From JAKQIM01 sp029557965 (GTDB lineage: Bacteria > Chloroflexota > Anaerolineae > Anaerolineales > UBA4823): 64,000 bases of DNA. Below are positions 9,527-16,549 of the stretch, piece by piece. The position numbers were made by a program, and so were the translations under genes. The notes under the pieces were generated by a model. It saw nothing but the letters and a program-made list of their open reading frames with translations. It ran no database searches and was not told the origin of the DNA. The stretch is from assembly GCA_035341015.1 (NCBI GenBank), contig DAOQUL010000008.1:27598-91597 (forward strand). Reading direction: 5' to 3'. Every line of letters starts with the position of its first letter. The first letter of the stretch is position 1.

Positions 9527-10849
9527 CTATCCAAACAGGCGTGGCAAGCCACGCCCACCCGTTTTCTTGATCGTTTTGAACATGCGCTGCGCCTCACGAT
9601 ACTGCTTGATGAGGCGGTTAACATCCTGTACTTCAGTCCCCGAGCCGCGCGCAATGCGCCGGCGGCGGCTGGCGTTCAGTAAATCTGGATTGCGCCGCTC
9701 TTTGACCGTCATCGAGTCGATGATGGCCTCGGTCATCTTGAGCTGGCGCTCAGCATCCTTGGGGTCTACCTGGCGGGCGATCTGGCCCATCCCGCCGGGC
9801 ATCATCTCCAACAGTTGGGCGATGGGGCCCATCTTGCGCACCTGGCGCAGTTGGTTGGCAAAGTCCTCCAGCGAGAACTCGCCCGAGAGCAGTTTTTCGG
9901 CCTGCTTTTGGGCGGTTTGCTGGTCAAAATTGGCCTCGGCGCGCTCGATCAGGCCGAGCAGGTCGCCCATGCCCAAGATGCGAGATGCCAGGCGGCCCGG
10001 GTCGTAGGTTTCGAGGGCATCCATGCCCTCGCCTGCGCTGATGAACTTGATCGGCACGCCGGTCACGGCGCGGATGGAGATGGCGGCGCCGCCGCGGCTG
10101 TCGCCATCCATCTTGGTCAGGATCAACCCGCTCATCTGGATGGCATCGCGGAAGCCCTGGGCGATGTTGACCGCTTCTTGACCGATCATCGAGTCGACCA
10201 CCAGCAGGACCTCGGTGGGGCGAACGCGCTTGGTAATGCCCGCCAGCTCTTGCATCAGGGCGTCGTCAAGCTGAGAACGGCCGGCCGTGTCTAAGATGAC
10301 CACGCTAAAGCCGCCTTTTTCGGCTTTTTCAACCGCCCTGTGCGCCAACTCGGGCGGGGGCACACCTTCTTCGTAGTGTACCGGCACGCCCACCTTCTCG
10401 CCCAGGGTTTCTAGCTGCTTGACAGCCGCCGGGCGGTAGGGGTCACAGGCCACCAGCATCACCCGTTCGCCGCGCGAGCGCAGCAGGCGGGCCAGCTTGC
10501 CGGCGGCGGTGGTCTTACCAGAGCCTTGCAGGCCCACCAGCATCAACACATAAGGACGCTGCCCGGTGAGGTTAAGATGCTCGGGGACGCCCAGGGTGGC
10601 GATCAGCTCTTCGTTGACGATTTTAATGATCTGCTGCGCCGGGTTGAGGGCCTTTGAAACTTCTTGCCCTACAGAGCGCTCGCGCACGCGAGCCACAAAA
10701 TCCTTAACAACAGCGTAGTTGACGTCTGCTTCTAACAGCGCCAGGCGCACCTCGCGCATGGCGGTATCAACATCTGCCGCCGAGAGCTTGCCCCGGCGGC
10801 GCAGTTGGGTAAAGACATTGTTGAGACGTTCGGTCAGGTTCTCAAACAC
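9527..10849 (-). CDS. ffh: signal recognition particle GTPase Ffh
   Basis: A 440-residue SRP54 homologue that binds 4.5S RNA and signal sequences and docks with FtsY to deliver membrane proteins. It has an N domain, a G domain with P-loop GLQGSGKTT, DTAGRSQLD and TKMDGDSRGG, and a C-terminal M domain with RKMGPIAQLLEMMPGG and the RNA-binding SRRRRIARGSG segment. The start is GTG at 10849 with no Shine-Dalgarno. A promoter ends nine bases upstream, so the mRNA is probably leaderless. It is the first gene of the operon that runs to topA. Confidence 0.96.
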   Translation of the reverse strand: MFENLTERLNNVFTQLRRRGKLSAADVDTAMREVRLALLEADVNYAVVKDFVARVRERSVGQEVSKALNPAQQIIKIVNEELIATLGVPEHLNLTGQRPYVLMLVGLQGSGKTTAAGKLARLLRSRGERVMLVACDPYRPAAVKQLETLGEKVGVPVHYEEGVPPPELAHRAVEKAEKGGFSVVILDTAGRSQLDDALMQELAGITKRVRPTEVLLVVDSMIGQEAVNIAQGFRDAIQMSGLILTKMDGDSRGGAAISIRAVTGVPIKFISAGEGMDALETYDPGRLASRILGMGDLLGLIERAEANFDQQTAQKQAEKLLSGEFSLEDFANQLRQVRKMGPIAQLLEMMPGGMGQIARQVDPKDAERQLKMTEAIIDSMTVKERRNPDLLNASRRRRIARGSGTEVQDVNRLIKQYREAQRMFKTIKKTGGRGLPRLFG

Positions 10850-10857
10850 GGCAGTAA

Positions 10858-10886
10858 ATTTTAGCCTGGAAGGTCAGAATGGTCAA
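10858..10886 (-). promoter_or_regulatory. promoter of the ffh-topA operon
   Basis: On the minus strand TTGACC (10886-10881) and TAAAAT (10863-10858) are exactly 17 bases apart. The predicted start, about 10851-10852, lies only two or three bases before the GTG start codon at 10849. Confidence 0.75.
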
Positions 10887-11034
10887 GAGGTAATAATGAA
10901 GAGAGTGCCCTGATAAGGCCCGTCCACCGTCTGTTGTCGTAACTTTTGGTCATTAACCGGGTTGTATAGAAGTTAGAAGGCACAGTTCTTTTATCTTTCA
11001 TAGTTTATCAAATTATGCCAAGGAGTAAAGGTCT

Positions 11035-11886
11035 ATGGCAAAGATTGCACTTGTTACCGACAGTACTGCTTATATCCCGGCTGACCTGGTGGAGAAATAC
11101 CACATCACGGTAGCCCCCCTGATTTTGATCTGGGGACAAGAGATGTTTGAGGACGGCGTCAGCATTATGCCGGGTGAGTTTTATACCCGCATGAAAGGCG
11201 CCACCGTGATGCCAACCTCCTCGCAGGTCACGGTGTCTAAGTTCCAGCAGATCTACGAAGGCCTGCTCGACCAGGATTATGAGATCCTGACCATGGTGAT
11301 CTCTTCTAAGCTTTCTGGTACTTTGAATTCGGCTGTTCAGGCGCGCGAGAGCCTGCCTGCCGGCGCACCCATCCAAATCGTCGATACCAATGCCACCGCT
11401 ATGGCAATGGGCTTCCAGGTGTTAAGCGTGGCGCGCGCCATCGAACAGGGTGCCTCAATGCAAGAGTGCCTGGCCCTGGCAGAACAGGCCCAGCAGTGCT
11501 CTGGCATTGTCTTTGCAGTGGATACGTTGGAATTCTTGCACCGCGGTGGGCGCATCGGCGGCGGCAGCCGCTTCTTGGGCACCGCCCTCAATATCAAGCC
11601 CATCCTGCACCTGCGAGATGGCAAGGTAGACGCCCTGGAGCGCGTGCGGACGCGGAAAAAGTCGCTCGCTCGCCTGATCGAGCTGGTGGAAGAAAGGGTG
11701 GATGGCCAAAAGCCCGTGCGCCTGGCGGCAGTACACGCCAACGCCGCCCAAGAAGCCCAGGACCTGCTCAAACAGGCCACTGCCCGGCTGGGCGCCGCCG
11801 AAAGCATCCTTGGCGATGTCAGCCCGGTGGTGGGCACTCACGCCGGCCCGGGTGTGGTGGGCCTGTCTTACATGTACGGGATGTAA
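11035..11886 (+). CDS. DegV family fatty-acid-binding protein
   Basis: A 283-residue DegV/FakB-type protein. Family members bind a fatty acid between two domains and present it to a FakA kinase, although many have no known partner. Visible features are the start KIALVTDSTAYIPADLVE, the TSQV-like loop MPTSSQVTV, and the SSKLSGTLNSA motif that contacts the carboxylate. The late GGGSRFLGTALNIKPIL segment is also conserved. AAGGAG lies about 10 bases before the ATG. No FakA homologue is in the window. It is monocistronic, with a terminator just downstream. Confidence 0.93.
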   Translation: MAKIALVTDSTAYIPADLVEKYHITVAPLILIWGQEMFEDGVSIMPGEFYTRMKGATVMPTSSQVTVSKFQQIYEGLLDQDYEILTMVISSKLSGTLNSAVQARESLPAGAPIQIVDTNATAMAMGFQVLSVARAIEQGASMQECLALAEQAQQCSGIVFAVDTLEFLHRGGRIGGGSRFLGTALNIKPILHLRDGKVDALERVRTRKKSLARLIELVEERVDGQKPVRLAAVHANAAQEAQDLLKQATARLGAAESILGDVSPVVGTHAGPGVVGLSYMYGM

Positions 11887-11906
11887 GCTGTTACTTCGCT
11901 AAACAA

Positions 11907-11945
11907 AAGGGTTGTCCGAAGAATTTTTTGGACAGCCCTTGCTTT
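11907..11945 (+). terminator. intrinsic terminator after the degV gene
   Basis: 11-base arms (11907-11917 and 11930-11940) with one G-U pair enclose a 12-base loop; GCTTTT follows. It separates convergent degV and the glycosyltransferase-like gene. Confidence 0.75.
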
Positions 11946-11948
11946 TAA

Positions 11949-13412
11949 CTAATGAAGCAAACCTTGGCCGGCAAAATACATTACAAAGGCAGGAATTAGA
12001 TAGATGGATGCCGCGCAAATGAACCGGATCCATATGTGCCGCATGCCTCTCCGGTAGGTCTCACTCGCCTCTGCAACTTGGGGTAAATCTGGAGCCGACC
12101 AGTTATCTTTGAAATAATAAATCAAGATGAATAACCATACAGCAAAGAAACCGGAATAGTAAAGAGAACTTGCTATTTCAAGCGAAAGACGATTTCCTAA
12201 TTGGAAAAGATAAGCGAGATTTAGAGTTTCCCCTTCGACAACCGGGTTGATGCCCCTAAATAAAGGCATGATATTGAACATGTTGATATCGACATTCCAG
12301 GGGAAATAGGTCGACACATACCCGGAATAAAAGAACATCAATAAGACGTCCAGGATCAGGTAGTTGCGCAAATTTTCCTTGAAATCTTTTGCCATAAAGG
12401 GAAGAAAAACCAGCATAGAGGAAGAAAAGAGTATCCACTGAGGATTCCATGGGATGAAAAGCGCAAATAGGCTCACAGAGATGACGGCGAACTCTACCAA
12501 CCGTTTTCGTGAGAAGGGTTCCTTTGAAAAATAGGCCCATAAAGCAGTCAATAACATAAAGACCAAAAAGAAACTGGCGACCGCTCTGCCATTGAAAATA
12601 CCATCCCTCAACAGGTTGATGCCATTGCTAATAAGTCCGACAGGACCTTGAATGATTGTTAATTTGAAGCCGGCAGATCTCACAAATACCAGCAGTTCAA
12701 CCACTAATGGGATTCCCGCAATTAAGCCGCTGTTGATCAGCTTTTTTAAGTCCTTGCGGTACAGGTACAACACAACTGGAATAAATACGAAAATCGGGAA
12801 ATACTTGAAGGTGAACGATATGCCGAAAAAGATGGACCCCCTGAAGAAATCCCCACGGAGGAGATGTTTTAATCCCAGCAGCATGAAGAAAACATAAAAA
12901 CTATCGTACTGACCAAAGATGAACTGGCTGAAAAAGCTTAATGGGACGGTGATCCAGAAAATGACGGCTAGTTTTCTTTTATCTTTTTCGATTCCCAATA
13001 ATTCCAAAATATCGCAGAAGATTTTTGCCGAGAGAAAATAAAAGACTACTGGCAATAATTTTGCCCAATAGATTCCGGCTCCAAATCCCCAGATTGAGTT
13101 GTTCTCGGGAGAAAAATACGGAGTATTTCCGTTGAGCAGCATCAAGGGAATATTCCAGATAGCAAATAAAGTGTATGTCGAAGGGAAATATGCGATTTGG
13201 GCCGGATCAAGGTAATCGATAGCGTAGTCATACAGATCGAAAAGGTGGCCGTGTAAAATGCCATCGGAGACGGCACAAGTAACTGGTAAATCACCGTGGT
13301 TCAACGAGAAAAAGGCAACGGCAAAAAACAGGGCCCCCAATACGATTGGCAACCGATGCCAGAAAACCGGTGTTTTTCTTGCTTGATCATTCTTGTTCAT
13401 TCGTCGATCCAT
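11949..13412 (-). CDS. polytopic glycosyltransferase-like membrane protein (GT87/mannosyltransferase-like)
   Basis: A 487-residue protein with about ten hydrophobic segments. The pattern of an early loop holding acidic residues (YDYAIDYLDPAQIAYFPSTY), then FGQYDSFYVFFMLLGLKHLL and SFTFKYFPIFVFIPVVLYLY, is typical of GT-C transferases of the GT87/DUF2029 type, which use polyprenyl-phosphate sugars on the outer face of the membrane. The donor and acceptor are unknown. The gene is clearly AT-rich: 12121-12180 has 20 G+C out of 60, whereas 13561-13620 in the neighbouring gene has 41 of 60. This suggests recent acquisition. Start at ATG 13412; an in-frame ATG at 13400 is also possible. Confidence 0.8.
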   Translation of the reverse strand: MDRRMNKNDQARKTPVFWHRLPIVLGALFFAVAFFSLNHGDLPVTCAVSDGILHGHLFDLYDYAIDYLDPAQIAYFPSTYTLFAIWNIPLMLLNGNTPYFSPENNSIWGFGAGIYWAKLLPVVFYFLSAKIFCDILELLGIEKDKRKLAVIFWITVPLSFFSQFIFGQYDSFYVFFMLLGLKHLLRGDFFRGSIFFGISFTFKYFPIFVFIPVVLYLYRKDLKKLINSGLIAGIPLVVELLVFVRSAGFKLTIIQGPVGLISNGINLLRDGIFNGRAVASFFLVFMLLTALWAYFSKEPFSRKRLVEFAVISVSLFALFIPWNPQWILFSSSMLVFLPFMAKDFKENLRNYLILDVLLMFFYSGYVSTYFPWNVDINMFNIMPLFRGINPVVEGETLNLAYLFQLGNRLSLEIASSLYYSGFFAVWLFILIYYFKDNWSAPDLPQVAEASETYRRGMRHIWIRFICAASIYLIPAFVMYFAGQGLLH

Positions 13413-13542
13413 ATACTAACCTGTAGGAATCATTTTTTTGGAGCAGGATTAATAATTCTACTTGATTCTTTCCATTTTCACCGCATAGAGGAACCATCAA
13501 GCTGGCAGAGCGCTCGATGAATATGTGTGAACTGCTGATCGC

Positions 13543-14424
13543 TTAACCAAGCGCCAGGCTGGCTTGCGAGAACACCTGCTGGCGTTGGCCGTGGAGCTGG
13601 CTGACGCGCCAGCCCATGTGCTGGTTAGCGCGTGACCACTCAAAGCCGTGGCGCGCCAGCAATTCGCTGATCTCTTTGTTTTTCGAAGATGGGTTTACTG
13701 CCAGCGTCCCTTCGTACGGCAGGGACAGGGCGGTTTGCAGCAAGGCCTCGGCCTGCCCTGGCTGCAGCATCACCCACGGCCCAATACGGTTCTTTTGCGC
13801 AATCAAATAACCGGCGATCTGCCCGGCCTCGTCTCGTTGCAAGAAGGCGCGTTGGGGGTACACCTTGAGCAGGGCTTGCAGCACCTTGCGCCGGTCGGCG
13901 CCAAAAACGGCCCGGTCGAGGGGGGCTAATTCATCCAGCTCGTGCGGGGTGAGGGCCTGGATGCGGTGTTTTTGCAGGTAGCCGCCTGGCAGCGGCGCGG
14001 CTGGGTTGATGGGGCGCACATAGATGCCTGTTTCATCGTAGCTGGTATACCCCAGTTTCTCGTACAGGGGGCGGCCCATCAGGCTGGCATCCAACCAGGA
14101 GGCGGGGGGCTGCTGCCCGGCGCGGCTATAGGTTTCGATCCATGCCAGGATGAACTGCATCAGCGCCATGCCAAACCCCTGGCGCTGGGCCTCTGGATGG
14201 ACCGCCATCAAGCCCACATGGGCAAAATCGCCGTAATGGATTGCCCCCACCATGCCCACCAGGCGTCTCCCTTGTTCGGCGGCAAACCAGCCATCGGGCT
14301 GCAACTGGCGGTAGATCGCCAGGTCATGCGCCCGGCTGGCAGAGGTGTGAAAGGCCAGGTTTAGCAGCTCGTCGGCGGGTCCGGTGTCGGCATCGGTGAA
14401 TTGACGGATAAATAATTGGGACAT
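13543..14424 (-). CDS. GNAT family N-acetyltransferase with a second C-terminal GNAT-like half
   Basis: A 293-residue acetyl-CoA-dependent transferase of unknown substrate. The N-terminal half carries GNAT motif A (VGLMAVHPEAQRQGFGMALM), including the Q/R-x-x-G-x-G/A pyrophosphate loop. The C-terminal half, after about residue 150, looks like a second diverged GNAT fold without a complete motif A, as in Eis-like and other tandem GNAT proteins. The start at 14424 is set by GGAGGTG 8 bases upstream; the reading frame remains open to 14520 without support. Codon and base use match the GC-rich chromosome, unlike the two AT-rich neighbours. Confidence 0.85.
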   Translation of the reverse strand: MSQLFIRQFTDADTGPADELLNLAFHTSASRAHDLAIYRQLQPDGWFAAEQGRRLVGMVGAIHYGDFAHVGLMAVHPEAQRQGFGMALMQFILAWIETYSRAGQQPPASWLDASLMGRPLYEKLGYTSYDETGIYVRPINPAAPLPGGYLQKHRIQALTPHELDELAPLDRAVFGADRRKVLQALLKVYPQRAFLQRDEAGQIAGYLIAQKNRIGPWVMLQPGQAEALLQTALSLPYEGTLAVNPSSKNKEISELLARHGFEWSRANQHMGWRVSQLHGQRQQVFSQASLALG

Positions 14425-14530
14425 TCGCACCTCCAAAAGTCGATGGTGGGGGTTGTAGGATTCTATGCTGTACCCTGCCTGGTGTTTCTTGTTGTAGATA
14501 TTATATAGCGACATACACAACCTTGTTAGA

Positions 14531-14553
14531 CAAGCTTGGCGAAATCAAGCTTG
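14531..14553 (+). promoter_or_regulatory. two CAAGCTTG palindromes overlapping the methyltransferase -35 box
   Basis: The 8-base palindrome CAAGCTTG occurs at 14531-14538 and again at 14546-14553, 15 bases apart. The second copy overlaps the -35 box of the methyltransferase promoter. This is the layout of a repressor operator or autoregulatory site; no regulator gene is adjacent. Confidence 0.45.
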
Positions 14554-14579
14554 ACTTTCTTGCGATAGTTGGCTATATT
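14551..14579 (+). promoter_or_regulatory. promoter of the restriction-modification genes
   Basis: TTGACT (14551-14556) and TATATT (14574-14579) are 17 bases apart. The expected transcription start, 14586, coincides with the A of the ATG. Confidence 0.75.
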
Positions 14580-14585
14580 CGGGGT

Positions 14586-15497
14586 ATGGATCGGTTTTCT
14601 TTTATTAATAATATTTTGCTGGGCGATTGCGGTGAAGTGCTTAAAGGTTTGCCTGATAATTCAGTAGATTTAATCTTTACATCGCCGCCTTATGCAGACC
14701 AGCGTCAGAAAACGTATGGCGGTGTTTCGCCTGATGCGTATGTGAGTTGGTTCCTTCCCAAAACAGAACAATTTTTGCGAGTGCTTAAGCCTACGGGCAC
14801 TTTTATCTTGAATATTAAAGAGCGCGTGGTGAATGGGGAAAGACACACGTATGTGATCGAATTAATCCTGGCAATGAGAAGTCAGGGTTGGTTGTGGACC
14901 GAAGAATTCATGTGGCATAAGAAGAATTCATATCCCGGCAAATGGCCCAATCGGTTTCGAGATAACTGGGAACGGTTAATTCAATTCAATAAATCCAAAA
15001 GTTTCAACATGTATCAGGAAGCCGTTATGGTTCCTGTGGGTAATTGGGCAAAAGATAGGCTGGCTAAGCTGAGCCAGACCGATCAAACGCGCGACGAATC
15101 GAAAGTGGGCAGTGGTTTTGGAAAAAATGTTTCCAATTGGGTGGGACGTGATATGGTCTATCCCAATAATGTCATTCACTTAGCAACTGAATGTGCGAAT
15201 AAAAATCACAGTGCTGCGTTTCCGATTGAATTACCCAAATGGTTTATCAAGCTATTTACAAAGCAGGGGGATGTTGTTTTAGATCCTTTTATTGGATCGG
15301 GAACGACTGCGCTGGCAGCCATGCAGCTAGGCCGCAATTATGTCGGGATTGACCTTAATCCAGAATACATCGATATTGCACGTGATCGGGTGGCGGCAAC
15401 GCAAATTGCTTTGCCCATTGTTGCGGAAGAAAATGGGGATTACCAGGCGATAAGTACATCTGATTCTTCGCGAGAGGACAAGCATGGATCCACTTAA
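14586..15497 (+). CDS. type II DNA methyltransferase (beta-class, SPPY: probably N4-cytosine)
   Basis: A 303-residue S-adenosylmethionine-dependent DNA methyltransferase that should protect the host from the adjacent endonuclease. The catalytic motif IV TSPPY is at residues 32-36 and precedes the AdoMet-binding motif I DPFIGSGTT at 233-241, the beta-class order. SPPY rather than DPPY suggests N4-methylcytosine, though N6-adenine cannot be excluded. The region between holds the target-recognition part. The start at 14586 is preferred over an upstream TTG because the promoter puts the transcript start on this codon; there is no good Shine-Dalgarno. AT-rich relative to its surroundings. Its last 14 bases overlap the next gene. 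Confidence 0.92.
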   Translation: MDRFSFINNILLGDCGEVLKGLPDNSVDLIFTSPPYADQRQKTYGGVSPDAYVSWFLPKTEQFLRVLKPTGTFILNIKERVVNGERHTYVIELILAMRSQGWLWTEEFMWHKKNSYPGKWPNRFRDNWERLIQFNKSKSFNMYQEAVMVPVGNWAKDRLAKLSQTDQTRDESKVGSGFGKNVSNWVGRDMVYPNNVIHLATECANKNHSAAFPIELPKWFIKLFTKQGDVVLDPFIGSGTTALAAMQLGRNYVGIDLNPEYIDIARDRVAATQIALPIVAEENGDYQAISTSDSSREDKHGST

Positions 15498-16224
15498 CCT
15501 GCAAAATGTGTGCGACTATGTGAATGACCATATCCTTGACTTTCACGAGCGGCGTCTTAAATCTTTGGGGGAATTGAGATTAGAGAAATTGCTGAACAAG
15601 AATCCTTATTTATTTAAGGCGAAGAACATAACAACTGCTAACGAGTTAATCTCGGGCTTGTTGGATGCCTTTCTCTCATCATCCGAAGAAAAACTTTTTG
15701 GGGACTTTCTGGAAGGCCTGGCGGTATTTGTTGCCGAAATGACTTGTGGCGGTCATAAGTCGGCTGCCCCAGGGGTGGATTTGGAGTTTATCAATAACGG
15801 TATTCACTATGTGGTTTCGATAAAATCCGGGCCTCATTGGGGCAATAGCTCGCAGCAAGGCAAGCTCGAACAAGATCTTAAGAATGCCATGACCAGGTTG
15901 AAACAATTGCAACGGGGGGCGAATGTACAGCCTGTATTGGGAATATGCTATGGGAAAATGAAAACGAGTTATCTAAGGGGATATATGAAGGTGGTTGGGC
16001 AGAATTTTTGGTACCTGATCAGCGAGAATCAGAATTTATATACGGATCTCATTGAACCAGTTGGGTACCGGGCCAAAGAGCATAATGATTCTTTCTCTTT
16101 TGAAAAAGGCAAGGTGACGAACCGGCTCACCAAACAGTTCATTGATCAGTTTTGCGACGATGGCGGTGCGATCAACTGGGTGAAACTGGTTGAGTTCAAT
16201 AGCGGGAATTTTGACTTACAGTAG
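15484..16224 (+). CDS. type II restriction endonuclease, PmeII/EcoO109I-like
   Basis: A 246-residue protein that resembles PmeII-family restriction endonucleases, known to me by the segments NPYLFKAKNI, FGDFLEGLAVFV and VVSIKSGPHWGNSSQ. A PD-(D/E)XK-type centre can be proposed from D99 in PGVDLEF and K114 in SIKSG; the usual acidic residue two before the lysine is Ser here, so an acidic residue elsewhere (for example E77 in FLEGL) may be recruited, as in some families. The recognition sequence cannot be read from the protein. It overlaps the methyltransferase gene by 14 bases, so modification is translated first. AT-rich: 15601-15660 has 22 G+C of 60. Confidence 0.85.
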   Translation: MDPLNLQNVCDYVNDHILDFHERRLKSLGELRLEKLLNKNPYLFKAKNITTANELISGLLDAFLSSSEEKLFGDFLEGLAVFVAEMTCGGHKSAAPGVDLEFINNGIHYVVSIKSGPHWGNSSQQGKLEQDLKNAMTRLKQLQRGANVQPVLGICYGKMKTSYLRGYMKVVGQNFWYLISENQNLYTDLIEPVGYRAKEHNDSFSFEKGKVTNRLTKQFIDQFCDDGGAINWVKLVEFNSGNFDLQ

Positions 16225-16243
16225 CTTTTGCCGGAAGGATTTC

Positions 16244-16528
16244 TTATAACACCATCACCACCTGCTCTTGGGCGTTCAGTTCCAGGTAGATGGCGTCGAG
16301 CTGGGCCCGGCTTTCGGCGTTGATGATGACCGTTACCGAGCGGAAGCGTCCGCCGCTGCTCATCTTGCGTTGGATTTGGCTGGCGGCAGGGTCGGCAATG
16401 TGCTTGTGTACAATGCCCACCACCAGGGTCTCGAAATCATCATGGTTGGGTCCCATGGCTTTGACCGGGAATTCGCAGGGGAAGGTCAGGCCGAGCGGGG
16501 CGGAATTGTCTTCAGAAGGATCATCCAT
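16244..16528 (-). CDS. DUF493 (YbeD-like) protein
   Basis: A 94-residue protein of the YbeD/DUF493 family, a small ferredoxin-like fold related to regulatory ACT-like domains. The motifs FPCEFPVKAMGPNHDDF and SSGGRFRSVTVIINAESRAQLDAIY match the family closely. Function is unknown; in proteobacteria ybeD lies near lipoate genes. Here it begins 21 bases after the stop of the large sensor kinase, in the same direction, and probably shares its transcript. Confidence 0.88.
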   Translation of the reverse strand: MDDPSEDNSAPLGLTFPCEFPVKAMGPNHDDFETLVVGIVHKHIADPAASQIQRKMSSGGRFRSVTVIINAESRAQLDAIYLELNAQEQVVMVL

Positions 16529-16549
16529 TGGGTAAAAATCCAGAGAATC

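Noticed and set aside
14531..14553. CAAGCTTG repeats as attachment site of a mobile island
   Set aside because: Only two copies lie 15 bases apart on one side of the R-M genes, none at the other border, and there is no integrase; a promoter-linked operator explains them better.
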